From Andreprevotia sp. IGB-42 (lineage in GTDB: Bacteria; Pseudomonadota; Gammaproteobacteria; Burkholderiales; Chitinibacteraceae), in assembly GCF_009848685.1 (NCBI RefSeq), contig NZ_WXTX01000002.1, positions 1 through 64,000 on the forward strand: a DNA stretch of 64,000 bases, in the 5' to 3' direction. Below the pieces are notes generated by a model, which was not told where the DNA came from, did not search any database, and worked only from the letters and a program-made list of their open reading frames with translations. The position numbers were made by a program, and so were the translations under genes. This document shows, in pieces, positions 10,016 through 18,946 of the stretch; position 1 is the stretch's first letter; the number at the start of each line of letters is the position of its first letter.

Positions 10016-11004
10016 TGCCGGGCATTCCGGTACTGGCCATTACCACTGGCGAACCCGCCGGCGTAGGCCCGGAGCTGGCAGCGGGCATCGCCGCAGCGGG
10101 CGTTGCCGGTGCGCGGCTGGTACTGATCGGCGACAAGGCGCTGCTGGCGGAACGTGCAGCCAGCGCCGGCATTGCCAATGCGCAATGGCCCGACTACACC
10201 CCCGCGGGCAACGATGCGGTGGCCGTGCTGCACGTGCCGCTGGGTAAAGCCTGCGTAGCCGGGCAGCTCGATACTGCCAATGCACGCTATGTGCTCGATA
10301 CGCTGGATATCGCCATCGATGGCTGCCAGGATGGCCGCTTCGATGCGATGGTGACCGCACCGTTGCACAAGGGCGTGATCAATGAAGGCTGCCCGGGCAA
10401 GTTCTTTTCCGGCCATACCGAATACCTGGCAGAACACACCAACACACCACAGGTGGTGATGATGCTGGTGGGCGGGGGCTTGCGCGTGGCACTCGCCACC
10501 ACGCATGTGCCGCTGGCGGAGGTATCGGCAGCGCTGACAGCAGAAAACCTCGTCACCACGCTGTCCATCCTGCATGACGACCTGCAGCAGAAATTCGGCA
10601 TTGCAGCGCCGCGTATCCTGGTAGCCGGGCTCAATCCGCACGCGGGCGAATCCGGCCATCTGGGCCGCGAAGAAATCGACGTGATCGAACCGGTGCTGGA
10701 AAAGCTGCGAGCCACCGGCATGCAGCTGACCGGCCCCTTGCCGGCCGATACGCTGTTCCAGCCCAAATACCTGCAAAACGCCGATGCGGTGCTGGCCATG
10801 TTCCACGATCAGGGGCTGCCGGTACTCAAGTTTGCCAGCTTCGGCAACGGTGTGAACCTCACGCTGGGGCTACCCATCATCCGCACTTCGGTCGATCACG
10901 GCACTGCGCTGGATCTGGCCGGCAAAGGCACAGCAGACGCCGGCAGCCTGCGCGCCGCGATTGCGCTGGCGGCCGAACTCGCTGCCCGCCGCCATACAGC
11001 CTGA
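10015..11004 (+). CDS. pdxA: 4-hydroxythreonine-4-phosphate dehydrogenase
   Basis: NAD-dependent enzyme of the DXP-dependent pyridoxal 5'-phosphate pathway; oxidises 4-phosphohydroxy-L-threonine. The 329 residues begin with the family motif [13 protein letters not shown] and carry the conserved [11 protein letters not shown] and [11 protein letters not shown] segments with metal-binding histidines. A GTG at 10012 is one codon earlier, but ATG 10015 sits in a TGATG overlap with surA and is preferred. Third gene of the lptD operon. Confidence 0.95.
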   Translation: MPGIPVLAITTGEPAGVGPELAAGIAAAGVAGARLVLIGDKALLAERAASAGIANAQWPDYTPAGNDAVAVLHVPLGKACVAGQLDTANARYVLDTLDIAIDGCQDGRFDAMVTAPLHKGVINEGCPGKFFSGHTEYLAEHTNTPQVVMMLVGGGLRVALATTHVPLAEVSAALTAENLVTTLSILHDDLQQKFGIAAPRILVAGLNPHAGESGHLGREEIDVIEPVLEKLRATGMQLTGPLPADTLFQPKYLQNADAVLAMFHDQGLPVLKFASFGNGVNLTLGLPIIRTSVDHGTALDLAGKGTADAGSLRAAIALAAELAARRHTA

Positions 11005-11033
11005 CCCCAAGTCGACCCCACTAGAGAGTACCC

Positions 11034-11831
11034 ATGAGCAGCCACATTCCGCGCAAGCGATTCGGCCAGAACTTTTTGCAGGATCAGGGCGTGATCGGCG
11101 CCATCATTGCCGCCATCCACCCGCAGCGTGGCGACGTACTGGTGGAAATCGGCCCCGGCCTTGCCGCGCTCACCGATCCGCTGCTCAAGCAGGCCGGCAA
11201 GCTGCACGTGGTGGAAATCGACCGTGATATCGTCAGTCACCTGTCGGGCAAATATGCGCCGGAAGACCTGGTGATCCATCACTGCGATGCGCTCAAGTTC
11301 GACTTCGGCGCCTTGGCGCAAGAGATCGGCAACAACGGCGTGATCCGCTTGGCAGGCAACCTGCCCTACAACATTTCCACGCCGTTGCTGTTCCATCTGG
11401 CAGGATTCGGTGCAGCCATTTCCGACATGCATTTCATGTTGCAAAAGGAAGTGGTCGACCGCATGGTCGCCAGCCCCGGCACCACCGACTATGGCCGGCT
11501 GAGCGTGATGCTGCAGGTACGTTTCAACATGGAACACGTGCTCGATGTGCCGCCCGCCGCGTTCTACCCGCCGCCCAAGGTCGATTCGGCGGTGGTACGC
11601 ATGATGGCGTGGCCCACCCCGCCATGGCCAGTGGATGACCTGGTACGCATGGAAAAGCTGGTGCTCAATGCATTCGGCCAACGCCGCAAGACACTGCGCA
11701 ACAACCTGAAGGGCGTGGTGAACGATGCCGAGCTGCAGGCGCTGGGCATCGATCCGGGCTGCCGGCCAGAAAATGTGACGGTGCCGCAATATGTGGCACT
11801 GTCAAATTTTCTAAGTAGTCATGCCCGTTGA
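11034..11831 (+). CDS. rsmA: 16S rRNA (adenine1518/1519-N6,N6)-dimethyltransferase
   Basis: Also known as KsgA; dimethylates two adjacent adenines in helix 45 of 16S rRNA late in 30S assembly. The 265 residues show RFGQNFLQD at the N-terminus, the SAM-binding EIGPGLAALT and the catalytic NLPYNIS motif. It ends the lptD-surA-pdxA-rsmA run. The apaG and apaH genes that follow it in enterobacteria are absent; a convergent lipoprotein gene ends 3 bases beyond. Confidence 0.96.
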   Translation: MSSHIPRKRFGQNFLQDQGVIGAIIAAIHPQRGDVLVEIGPGLAALTDPLLKQAGKLHVVEIDRDIVSHLSGKYAPEDLVIHHCDALKFDFGALAQEIGNNGVIRLAGNLPYNISTPLLFHLAGFGAAISDMHFMLQKEVVDRMVASPGTTDYGRLSVMLQVRFNMEHVLDVPPAAFYPPPKVDSAVVRMMAWPTPPWPVDDLVRMEKLVLNAFGQRRKTLRNNLKGVVNDAELQALGIDPGCRPENVTVPQYVALSNFLSSHAR

Positions 11832-11834
11832 TTG

Positions 11835-12476
11835 CTAGTGATCCGCCAAGCCCTTTTGTTCGATTTCAATAAACCCGACGGCGGAGCTACGCACTTCCGC
11901 TTTCACTTCAATGCCGTTGCTGTAAAAAAACATGCCATAGGGCGTTACAATCGGCTGCACCTGAGTAGATTGCAAGGACTGCACTACCATCCCCTTCAAA
12001 CTTGCCCCGCGGATGATCAGATAGCGCTCATCCGCGTTAGTCGGGTTGATGAAAATGGTACGTTCCAGGCCACTTCCTCGATTGCGCAGCGACTTTTCGT
12101 CGAAACTGCGTCTGGTTCTGAATTGCTCATCCAGCGTCAACACAACAGGCATGAAGAGGGATGCGTCGGCCATCGAACCTTCACGTTGCGCCAAGATGGT
12201 AACCGAATAGGCAGTCACAAACTGCGGCAGTTTGTAGAGCTTGAAAAACGCCTTTTCCCCATTTTCAAATATGTAAGAAGGCGAAGTACTGTCGATTACG
12301 GCTCTTTCCAGCTTCAACGGCAGCGCAGTTTGCTGACTCAATCTCAGATCACCAAGTGCAACAGAGCGCGTCAGTGCGGTTTCCGCAGCACTCACGCGTT
12401 GCGAAGCTGTCGTTGCTGCACAGCCCCCAAGTAAGGCAAGAATGAAACTGATCGATAGCAACCCAATCAGTTTCAT
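11835..12476 (-). CDS. Predicted lipoprotein of unknown function
   Basis: 213 residues with a lipoprotein signal (MKLIGLLSISFILALLGGC), so Cys19 is the likely lipidated residue. The mature part is probably mostly beta-strand; I recognise no family. Its start lies two bases after the stop of the next lipoprotein gene, so the two are surely co-transcribed. Base composition is clearly more AT-rich than the flanks, suggesting later acquisition. The rsmA gene converges on it from the left. Confidence 0.75.
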   Translation of the reverse strand: MKLIGLLSISFILALLGGCAATTASQRVSAAETALTRSVALGDLRLSQQTALPLKLERAVIDSTSPSYIFENGEKAFFKLYKLPQFVTAYSVTILAQREGSMADASLFMPVVLTLDEQFRTRRSFDEKSLRNRGSGLERTIFINPTNADERYLIIRGASLKGMVVQSLQSTQVQPIVTPYGMFFYSNGIEVKAEVRSSAVGFIEIEQKGLADH

Positions 12477-12478
12477 GC

Positions 12479-13183
12479 TCAGTTCTTCGTCAAATCAGCT
12501 GCAACCTGGCCAATGATCGCCTGCACACCCTGCACCAATCCATCCCGGGCTTTGTCAGGGCTCGCCAGTAATTCAGTCATATCCGCAAAACGGAAATTTT
12601 CGCCACCGGCCAAATGCACTGTTTTTGCATTGGGAAATGTGTACCCATAGCTGACAATATCTTGGTACAAAACCTTACCAGTCTTATTGTCTTCCAAAAC
12701 GACTTCTGCGTGCACATACGGATAATAAGGGGTTGAAGCGCCAGCAGCGATATAAGCGGCATAGATACGAGTTGCCAAAACTGCATCGGTCTTTACTTTG
12801 CCATGCATCGCAGCAGCAGTAGTGATCGGTGCATCGTCACCCGGCGCATTGACCACATCGACAACATAACCAGCCTGGCCCAATGCATCAACCAGTTGCT
12901 GAGACAGTTTCTCGCGCAACTTTGTTACCTTGGGGTCAAGCTTGGCGGTCAGCTTGTCGGTTTTGTCGGCCATATCAGCGGCGGCAATCAATCCGCCGAT
13001 CAATCCACCACTGAAGCCCGGATGCGCCACGATCTGGATCGCATATGTCTCTTGGACATCCTGACGCGCAAATGTCACGGATTTTATGTTCTGCGCCGCC
13101 TCTTTATTGAATGCTTGCTTACTGACCGATGCACAGCCAGTAAACAACATGCTCAGCAACATAATACCAATTACTTTTTTCAT
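12479..13183 (-). CDS. Predicted lipoprotein of unknown function, upstream partner
   Basis: 234 residues from ATG 13183. The lipoprotein signal MKKVIGIMLLSMLFTGC predicts lipidated Cys17. Features include a small-residue/Gly-rich segment (GFSGGLIGGLIAAADMADKTD, ~50-70, written here by its ends and Gly pairs) and a surface-protein-like VHAEVVLEDNKTGKVLYQD stretch. Family unknown. An upstream ATG at 13234 would place the lipobox internally and is rejected. First gene of a two-gene AT-rich unit with its own ~160-base upstream region. Confidence 0.75.
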   Translation of the reverse strand: MKKVIGIMLLSMLFTGCASVSKQAFNKEAAQNIKSVTFARQDVQETYAIQIVAHPGFSGGLIGGLIAAADMADKTDKLTAKLDPKVTKLREKLSQQLVDALGQAGYVVDVVNAPGDDAPITTAAAMHGKVKTDAVLATRIYAAYIAAGASTPYYPYVHAEVVLEDNKTGKVLYQDIVSYGYTFPNAKTVHLAGGENFRFADMTELLASPDKARDGLVQGVQAIIGQVAADLTKN

Positions 13184-13342
13184 TAAAATCAAGCCTGTTC
13201 TGTTCACTTTTTTCGAGGATGCGCAACCTATCAAACCCCCTGAGCAACTGTCAATAAAACCATGACGTATGGAACATCCCTATAGCTTGATCAGGTATTT
13301 CGACATATGGTTATGCTAACCATACATCCATCTGTTTGAACG

Positions 13343-14110
13343 ATGACCGATACCGCCAACTCCCCCATGATCCGCTTTGCCAACGTCAACAAATGGTATG
13401 GCCGCGACCACCATGTGCTCAGGGACATCTGCCTTGAGGTCAAGGAACGCGAGGTCGTCGTGGTGTGCGGCCCATCCGGTTCGGGCAAATCCACGCTGAT
13501 CCGCACCATCAATCAGCTGGAGCCGGTGAAGGATGGCGAGATCTGGGTGGGCAACGTGCAGGTGAACAGCACTCGTACCAACATCAACCAGCTGCGCGAA
13601 AATGTCGGCTTCGTGTTCCAGCACTTCAACCTCTATCCGCACCTCACGGTGCTGGAGAACATCACGCTCGCCCCCATCCAGGTGAAGAAGATGAAGAAAG
13701 AGGCCGCGATCGAACTCGCTACCGAACTGCTGCTGAAAGTGGGCCTTGCCAACAAGCGAGATGCCTACCCGGCCAACCTGTCCGGCGGCCAGCAGCAGCG
13801 CGTGGCCATCGCGCGCGGCCTTGCCATGCAGCCCAAGGTGATGCTGTTCGACGAACCCACCAGCGCGCTGGATCCGGAAATGATCGGCGAAGTGCTCAAG
13901 GTGATGAAAGACCTGGCCGAATCGGGCATGACCATGATGGTGGTCACGCACGAAATGGGCTTCGCCCGCGAAGTGGCCGACCGCATCCTGTTTCTGGAAC
14001 AGGGGGAAATCCTCGAAGACACGACACCGGCCAATTTCTTCACCGCACCAAAAACCGACCGTGCACGGCAATTCCTCAAGCAGGTACTGGCGCCGATGCA
14101 CGGCGGCTGA
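13343..14110 (+). CDS. Polar amino acid ABC transporter, ATP-binding protein (orphan)
   Basis: 255-residue GlnQ-family ATPase: Walker [11 protein letters not shown]-loop [11 protein letters not shown], signature LSGGQQQ, Walker B MLFDEPTS and switch His VTHEMG are all intact. It closely resembles the GltL-like ATPase at 32.0-32.7 kb but has no permease or binding-protein gene beside it, so it must serve a transporter encoded elsewhere or share the 32-35 kb permeases. Divergent from the lipoprotein pair and convergent with lysE. Confidence 0.93.
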   Translation: MTDTANSPMIRFANVNKWYGRDHHVLRDICLEVKEREVVVVCGPSGSGKSTLIRTINQLEPVKDGEIWVGNVQVNSTRTNINQLRENVGFVFQHFNLYPHLTVLENITLAPIQVKKMKKEAAIELATELLLKVGLANKRDAYPANLSGGQQQRVAIARGLAMQPKVMLFDEPTSALDPEMIGEVLKVMKDLAESGMTMMVVTHEMGFAREVADRILFLEQGEILEDTTPANFFTAPKTDRARQFLKQVLAPMHGG

Positions 14111-14166
14111 TCGCATCGCTCAGCCGTCGCTAGCCAGCAACGGCCTTGCAAGCCGGATGCGCGCTA

Positions 14167-14796
14167 CTACAGCAGCTTCCTTGCGCCATTCACGATCACG
14201 ATCACCGCAAAATACAGGTACAGCACTGCTGAAAGCGCATGGCAACCCTGGATGAAGCGGCGCCCCAGCAGCTTGCCGCCATGCGCGGCGGTGAGTACCA
14301 CGAATACCGACCAGGCCAGACCGCCAACAAAGAAGCCGGTCAGAAAGTCCGCTGCGGCCAGCATGCTGCCATCGGTAGCCTGTGCAATCAGGCTGCCGCC
14401 CACTGCGGCAAACCACAGGATGGCCGATGGCGATGCCAGTGCCAGTGTCAGGCCGCGACCGAACAGGTGACGCATTGGTGGCAACGGCGCATGCGCCACA
14501 TCGCCGGCATGGGCATCACGCCATGCATGCAGCGCCATCTTGCCGGCCAGCCACAGCAGCACACCGCCACCCACGATCCAGGTCAGCCATTGCACGGCAG
14601 CAAACTGCAGCAGCACGCTCATGCCCAGCAGCGACAGCACCGCGTAGGTCAGGTCGCCAAAACAGGACCCCAGGCCCAGCCACAGCGCCGGTCGCGCGCC
14701 ATGCTTGAGGGCAATGTCGATCATCGCCACGTTGACGATGCCGATGTCCAGGCACAACGAGAGCGACAGCAAAAAACCGGTGATGAAGATATCCAT
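14167..14796 (-). CDS. LysE/RhtB-family amino acid exporter
   Basis: 209 residues from ATG 14796 (a 218-residue form from 14823 is possible; neither start has a strong ribosome site). About six hydrophobic segments fit the LysE superfamily of inner-membrane exporters for amino acids or small metabolites. The substrate cannot be read from sequence. The last ~26 codons reappear at ~90% nucleotide identity at 43614-43691. Confidence 0.85.
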   Translation of the reverse strand: MDIFITGFLLSLSLCLDIGIVNVAMIDIALKHGARPALWLGLGSCFGDLTYAVLSLLGMSVLLQFAAVQWLTWIVGGGVLLWLAGKMALHAWRDAHAGDVAHAPLPPMRHLFGRGLTLALASPSAILWFAAVGGSLIAQATDGSMLAAADFLTGFFVGGLAWSVFVVLTAAHGGKLLGRRFIQGCHALSAVLYLYFAVIVIVNGARKLL

Positions 14797-14857
14797 GCCG
14801 GTAATCTTACGGCGAGCGCCCATTCGCGCCCATTGCTGCTATCCCGGAAGCGCTGCG

Positions 14858-16330
14858 TCAGTGGCGCCAGAAGGCCGGGCTGAACAACACCAGCACCGAT
14901 ATCACTTCCAGCCGGCCCAGCAGCATGGCCACCGTGCAGATCCAGATCTGCAGGTCGTTCAGCACGCCGTAATTCGACGAAGGCCCGACCACGCCCAGCC
15001 CCGGCCCGGCATTGTTGATGCAGGCAATCACTGCGGTGAATGCGGAGAGGAAATCGAGGCCGGTGAACAGCAGCAGAAAGGTCAGCACCACCACGCACAT
15101 GAAGTACAGGAAAATGAAGCCCAGTACCGCAAAGATCACCGGCCCCGGAATGCTGACCCCGTTGACCCGGAGCGGGCGCACCGCATTCGGGTGCAGCAGC
15201 GTGGTGAGCTGGCGTGCGGATTCGCGCAGCAGGATCAGCGTGCGGATCATCTTGATGCCGCCACCGGTCGAGCCGGAACAGGCAGTGATGCACGACAGGA
15301 ACAGCATGCCAAGCGGTACCGCAATCGGCCACTGGCCAAAATCGGTGCTGACGAAGCCGCTGCCGGTACCGATCGATACCAGGTTGAACGCCACGTGGCG
15401 CAGGCTGGTTGCGTAGTCCGGGTAGCTGCCGTACCACACCAGGTAGGCGGAGAACGCCAGCGTGCTGGTCACGATCAGCAGCAGCATGGCCTTGAATTCC
15501 GAATCCCGCCAGTACACGTTGAGCCGGCGCCCGGTGATGGCAAGGTAATGAGTGGCAAAGTTGGTGGCGGCCAGCAGCATGAACACGATCATGATGCCCT
15601 CGACCAGCGGCGAATCGAAATAGCCGACGCTGGCATCATGCGTGGACAGCCCACCCAGCGACAACGCGGCAAACGCGTGGCACACCGCATCGAACCAGCT
15701 CAGCCCGCCCAGTGTTTTCAGCAACAGCGCGCACGCGGCGGTCATCGCCATGTAGATCAGCCACAGGTTGCGCGCGGTTTCGTGGATGCGCGGCGTGAGC
15801 TTGGCATCCTTGATCGGCCCGGGGGTTTCCGCCTTGAAGAGCTGCATGCCGCCCACGCCCAGCATGGGCAGGATGGCCACCGCCAGCACCAGGATACCCA
15901 TGCCGCCCAGCCAGTTGAGCATGTGCCGCCACAGGTTGACCGATAGCGGCAGGCCGTCCAGGTTGCTGAACGCGGTGACGCCGGTGGTGGTCATCGTCGA
16001 CATGCCTTCGAAATAGCAATGCGTGAACGACCACTGCGGGTTGAACAGCATCAGCGGCACTGCCGCCAGTGCGGGCAGCATGGTCCACAGCCCCACCACC
16101 AGCACGAAGCCATCGCGGATGCCCAGTTCACGCCGGAAGCGCCGGGTAAGCAGGATCAGCGCCAGGCTGAACAGCAGCATGCCAATCAGTGCATCCAGAA
16201 ACGGCATCAGGCCGGCATCCTTGCCGAGAAAGGCCACGGTGATGGGTACCAGCAAGGTCAGCGAGAACATCAGCGCCACGCGGGCCAGTACCGATACCAC
16301 CGGCAGCGTGCGATAGGCTAGGGTACGCAT
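14858..16330 (-). CDS. trkH: Trk potassium uptake protein TrkH
   Basis: Membrane subunit of the Trk potassium uptake system. The 490 residues have ~10 hydrophobic segments and the four P-loop filter regions of the family (STMTTTGVTA, LGGLSTHD, GTGSGFVSTD, NNAGPGLG), each with the conserved Gly. It starts seven bases after trkA ends, so both subunits are made from one message. Confidence 0.95.
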   Translation of the reverse strand: MRTLAYRTLPVVSVLARVALMFSLTLLVPITVAFLGKDAGLMPFLDALIGMLLFSLALILLTRRFRRELGIRDGFVLVVGLWTMLPALAAVPLMLFNPQWSFTHCYFEGMSTMTTTGVTAFSNLDGLPLSVNLWRHMLNWLGGMGILVLAVAILPMLGVGGMQLFKAETPGPIKDAKLTPRIHETARNLWLIYMAMTAACALLLKTLGGLSWFDAVCHAFAALSLGGLSTHDASVGYFDSPLVEGIMIVFMLLAATNFATHYLAITGRRLNVYWRDSEFKAMLLLIVTSTLAFSAYLVWYGSYPDYATSLRHVAFNLVSIGTGSGFVSTDFGQWPIAVPLGMLFLSCITACSGSTGGGIKMIRTLILLRESARQLTTLLHPNAVRPLRVNGVSIPGPVIFAVLGFIFLYFMCVVVLTFLLLFTGLDFLSAFTAVIACINNAGPGLGVVGPSSNYGVLNDLQIWICTVAMLLGRLEVISVLVLFSPAFWRH

Positions 16331-16337
16331 CGGCGCC

Positions 16338-17714
16338 TCAGAAGAAACCCAGTTTGACCGCGAACAGCTGCTCCACTTCGCGGATGCGGCGCTTGTTGTC
16401 GATGAACACGATCACGTGATCGCCGTCCTCGATCATCGTATCGTGGTGGACGATGATGACCTCCTCGCCGCGCACCAGCGCCGCAAACTGGATGCCGGTC
16501 GGCAGGCGCAGCTCTTCAAGCTTGCGCCCCACCACGCGCGAGGTGCTGCGGTTGCCGTGGGCAACGATTTCCATCGCCTCTGCCGCGCCACGGCGCAGGC
16601 TGTGCACGGCTTCGATATCGCCATGGCGCACGAAGGCCAGCAGCGAGCCGATGGTGACCTGCGCCGGTGACAGCGCCACGTCGATGCGGCTGCCCTGCAG
16701 CAGCCCCACGTAACGCGAGCGGTTGATGATGGCGATGACCTTGCGTGCGCCCATCTGCTTGGCCAGCAGGCCGGACATGATGTTGTCCTCGTCGTCGCTG
16801 GTCAGCGCCAGATAGAGATCGGTGCGTTCGATCTGCTCGGCTTCCAGCAGCGCCTCGTCGGTGGCGTCGCCGGCCAGCACCAGTACGTCGGGCAAGGCCT
16901 CGGCCAGCCACATCGCGCGCTTGCGGTCGGTTTCGATCAGCTTCACCTGGTAGTGGCCCTGCAGCGCTTGGGCCAGCCGGTAGCCGACATTGCCGCCGCC
17001 GGCGATCAGGATCCGGCGTATCTTGCGTTCTGCTTCATGGAAGGTGGCCAGCACCGTGCGCAGCTTGCCGCGCGCGGCCAGCACGAAGACCTCATCGCCC
17101 GCTTCCACCACGGTATCGCCATCCGGCCTTATGGTGCGGTTGCGGCGGTACAGGCCCACCACGCGGCGATCGCAATGCGGCAGCAGCTCGCGCAGCGCCC
17201 GCAGCGGCTTGCCGTCCATCGGCGCATCTTTCTCCACCCGCACCACCACCAGCTGCGCCAGGCCACCGGCAAAATCGAGCACCTGCAGCGCTTCGGGCGT
17301 TTCCACCAGCCGGTGCAGGTAATCGGTGACGATCTGTGCCGGCGTGATCACGTGATCGATGGCAAAGCCGTTGCTGCCGAACAGCTCGGGTCGCGCCAGG
17401 ATATCCTGGTTGCGGATGCGTGCCAGCCGGGTGGGCACGTTGAACAGCTCGTAGGCGATCTTGCATGCCACCATGTTGAGCTCGTCGGTCTGCGTGACCG
17501 CCAGCATCAGGTCGGCATCGGCGGCGCCTGCCGCCGCCAGTATCTCCGGACTGCCGGCGTTACCGCAAATGGTGCGCAGGTCAAGCCGATCCTGCAGTAC
17601 CTTGAGGCTGTCGGGATTTTCGTCGACCAGCGTCACATGGTATTGCTCGTGCACCAGCTGCTCGGCAACCGAGGCGCCAACGCGGCCTGCGCCAAGGATC
17701 AGGATATTGGACAT
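16338..17714 (-). CDS. trkA: Trk potassium uptake regulatory protein TrkA
   Basis: Peripheral NAD-binding subunit that gates TrkH. The 458 residues hold two RCK modules, each with an N-terminal Rossmann domain: GAGRVGASVAEQL near the start and GGGNVGYRLAQAL at ~235. An ATG four codons earlier (17726) is in frame; I chose 17714 because MSNILILGAG fits the family start. Separated from the TPR gene by ~105 bases. Confidence 0.95.
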   Translation of the reverse strand: MSNILILGAGRVGASVAEQLVHEQYHVTLVDENPDSLKVLQDRLDLRTICGNAGSPEILAAAGAADADLMLAVTQTDELNMVACKIAYELFNVPTRLARIRNQDILARPELFGSNGFAIDHVITPAQIVTDYLHRLVETPEALQVLDFAGGLAQLVVVRVEKDAPMDGKPLRALRELLPHCDRRVVGLYRRNRTIRPDGDTVVEAGDEVFVLAARGKLRTVLATFHEAERKIRRILIAGGGNVGYRLAQALQGHYQVKLIETDRKRAMWLAEALPDVLVLAGDATDEALLEAEQIERTDLYLALTSDDEDNIMSGLLAKQMGARKVIAIINRSRYVGLLQGSRIDVALSPAQVTIGSLLAFVRHGDIEAVHSLRRGAAEAMEIVAHGNRSTSRVVGRKLEELRLPTGIQFAALVRGEEVIIVHHDTMIEDGDHVIVFIDNKRRIREVEQLFAVKLGFF

Positions 17715-17819
17715 GGCTACAACCATCGAGTGGGCAGCCAGGCTGCCGGATTAACAGTGCCGCAGCAGGGGCCGGGCTGGCCAGCGTCACAGCGCGGGGC
17801 TGATCAGGCGTGGCCGCGC

Positions 17820-18938
17820 TCAGTGTACATTGCCCAGCGGTGTCGAATTGATCGACGTGGCCGCATGCAACGGCTCGTCGTTGGTCAGCCGCAATGCACG
17901 CTGGCGGATATCTTCATGATGGCTGGCCTCGACGCGGTCTGCCAGTGCGGCAATCACCGCGGTGGGCGGCTCGCTGTGGAATGCCATGTAGTGATGCCGG
18001 TAGGCATCGCGGTGCCGCGCCACGCCGGCGGTATCACCCAGGCCAGCATGGGCCTTGGCCAGCGCCGCATGAATGCGGTAATGCAGATGGGGCGAGGGAT
18101 AGGCATTCTCCACCAGTGCCAGCGTGATCAGCAGCGTCTCGCGCGCGGTCAGCCAGTCCGATTCGGCCAGCCGGCATTCGGCAATGCCGATCAGGCTCAT
18201 CAGCTCGCCCCACTGGTGCTGTTGCAGCCGGCAGATCTTCAGCGCAGCCATGAAGCTGGCGTAGGCATCGGCCACCTCGCCGCGCGCCAGTGCTAGCTGG
18301 CCGCGCATCCGGTAGATCTCGGCCTCGTGTTCCAGGCTTTGTGCCGGCAGCAGCACATCGTATGCACGTTGCAGTGCAATCGCAGCTTCGTCCAGCCGCA
18401 GCAGCCGGTATAGGTCCTGTGCGATATTGATGTAGACCATGCCGCGCAGCAACGCATCATCCACCAGGTGCAGGTAGTCGAATGCCTTGTAATGGTGTTC
18501 CAGCGCCGCGTCGTAGCGCTCGTAACCGAAGAAGACCTGCCCCAGTCCCACCTGTGCCCGCACGAAGGCCGGGTAGCTGGCGCCCGCCAGCGCCACCGCC
18601 AGGCAGTCATGCCAATGCCGCATGGCGGCACCATAATCGCCGCTGCTGTAAAAGCAGCGGCCCAGCGCCTCCAGCAATTCGGCTTCCTCGGCCACATCAC
18701 CCGCCTGTACGGCAAGCTTCAGCGTATCGGCCAGCAGGATCGTGGCCTGCTGCGCCTGCCCCATCATGCCCTGGGCCAGCCCGGCGATGCGCCGCGCGCG
18801 CAGACCACCCGCCACATGGCCGCAACCATCTGCCAGCCGCTGCGCACGCAGCGCAAGCTGCAACCCTTCGCCGGCCTTGTGCTGGATCAGCGTTTCAGCG
18901 CTGTCCAGCAGCCGGTCGATATCGGCATGGGTGTGCAC
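17820..18938 (-). CDS. Tetratricopeptide-repeat protein of unknown role
   Basis: 372 residues composed almost wholly of degenerate TPR-like helical hairpins (A/G/Y-rich ~34-residue periodicity; examples LLEALGRCFYSSGDYGAAM, ALLRGMVYINIAQDLYRLL). No signal peptide or membrane segment, so cytoplasmic. Translation appears to start at GTG 18938, eight bases after the ntrX stop. The repeat pattern resembles sensor halves of TPR-diguanylate cyclases, but no output domain follows. Its place directly behind ntrX suggests a protein partner of that system; this is inference. Confidence 0.8.
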   Translation of the reverse strand: MHTHADIDRLLDSAETLIQHKAGEGLQLALRAQRLADGCGHVAGGLRARRIAGLAQGMMGQAQQATILLADTLKLAVQAGDVAEEAELLEALGRCFYSSGDYGAAMRHWHDCLAVALAGASYPAFVRAQVGLGQVFFGYERYDAALEHHYKAFDYLHLVDDALLRGMVYINIAQDLYRLLRLDEAAIALQRAYDVLLPAQSLEHEAEIYRMRGQLALARGEVADAYASFMAALKICRLQQHQWGELMSLIGIAECRLAESDWLTARETLLITLALVENAYPSPHLHYRIHAALAKAHAGLGDTAGVARHRDAYRHHYMAFHSEPPTAVIAALADRVEASHHEDIRQRALRLTNDEPLHAATSINSTPLGNVH

Positions 18939-18946
18939 CCGCGCGC

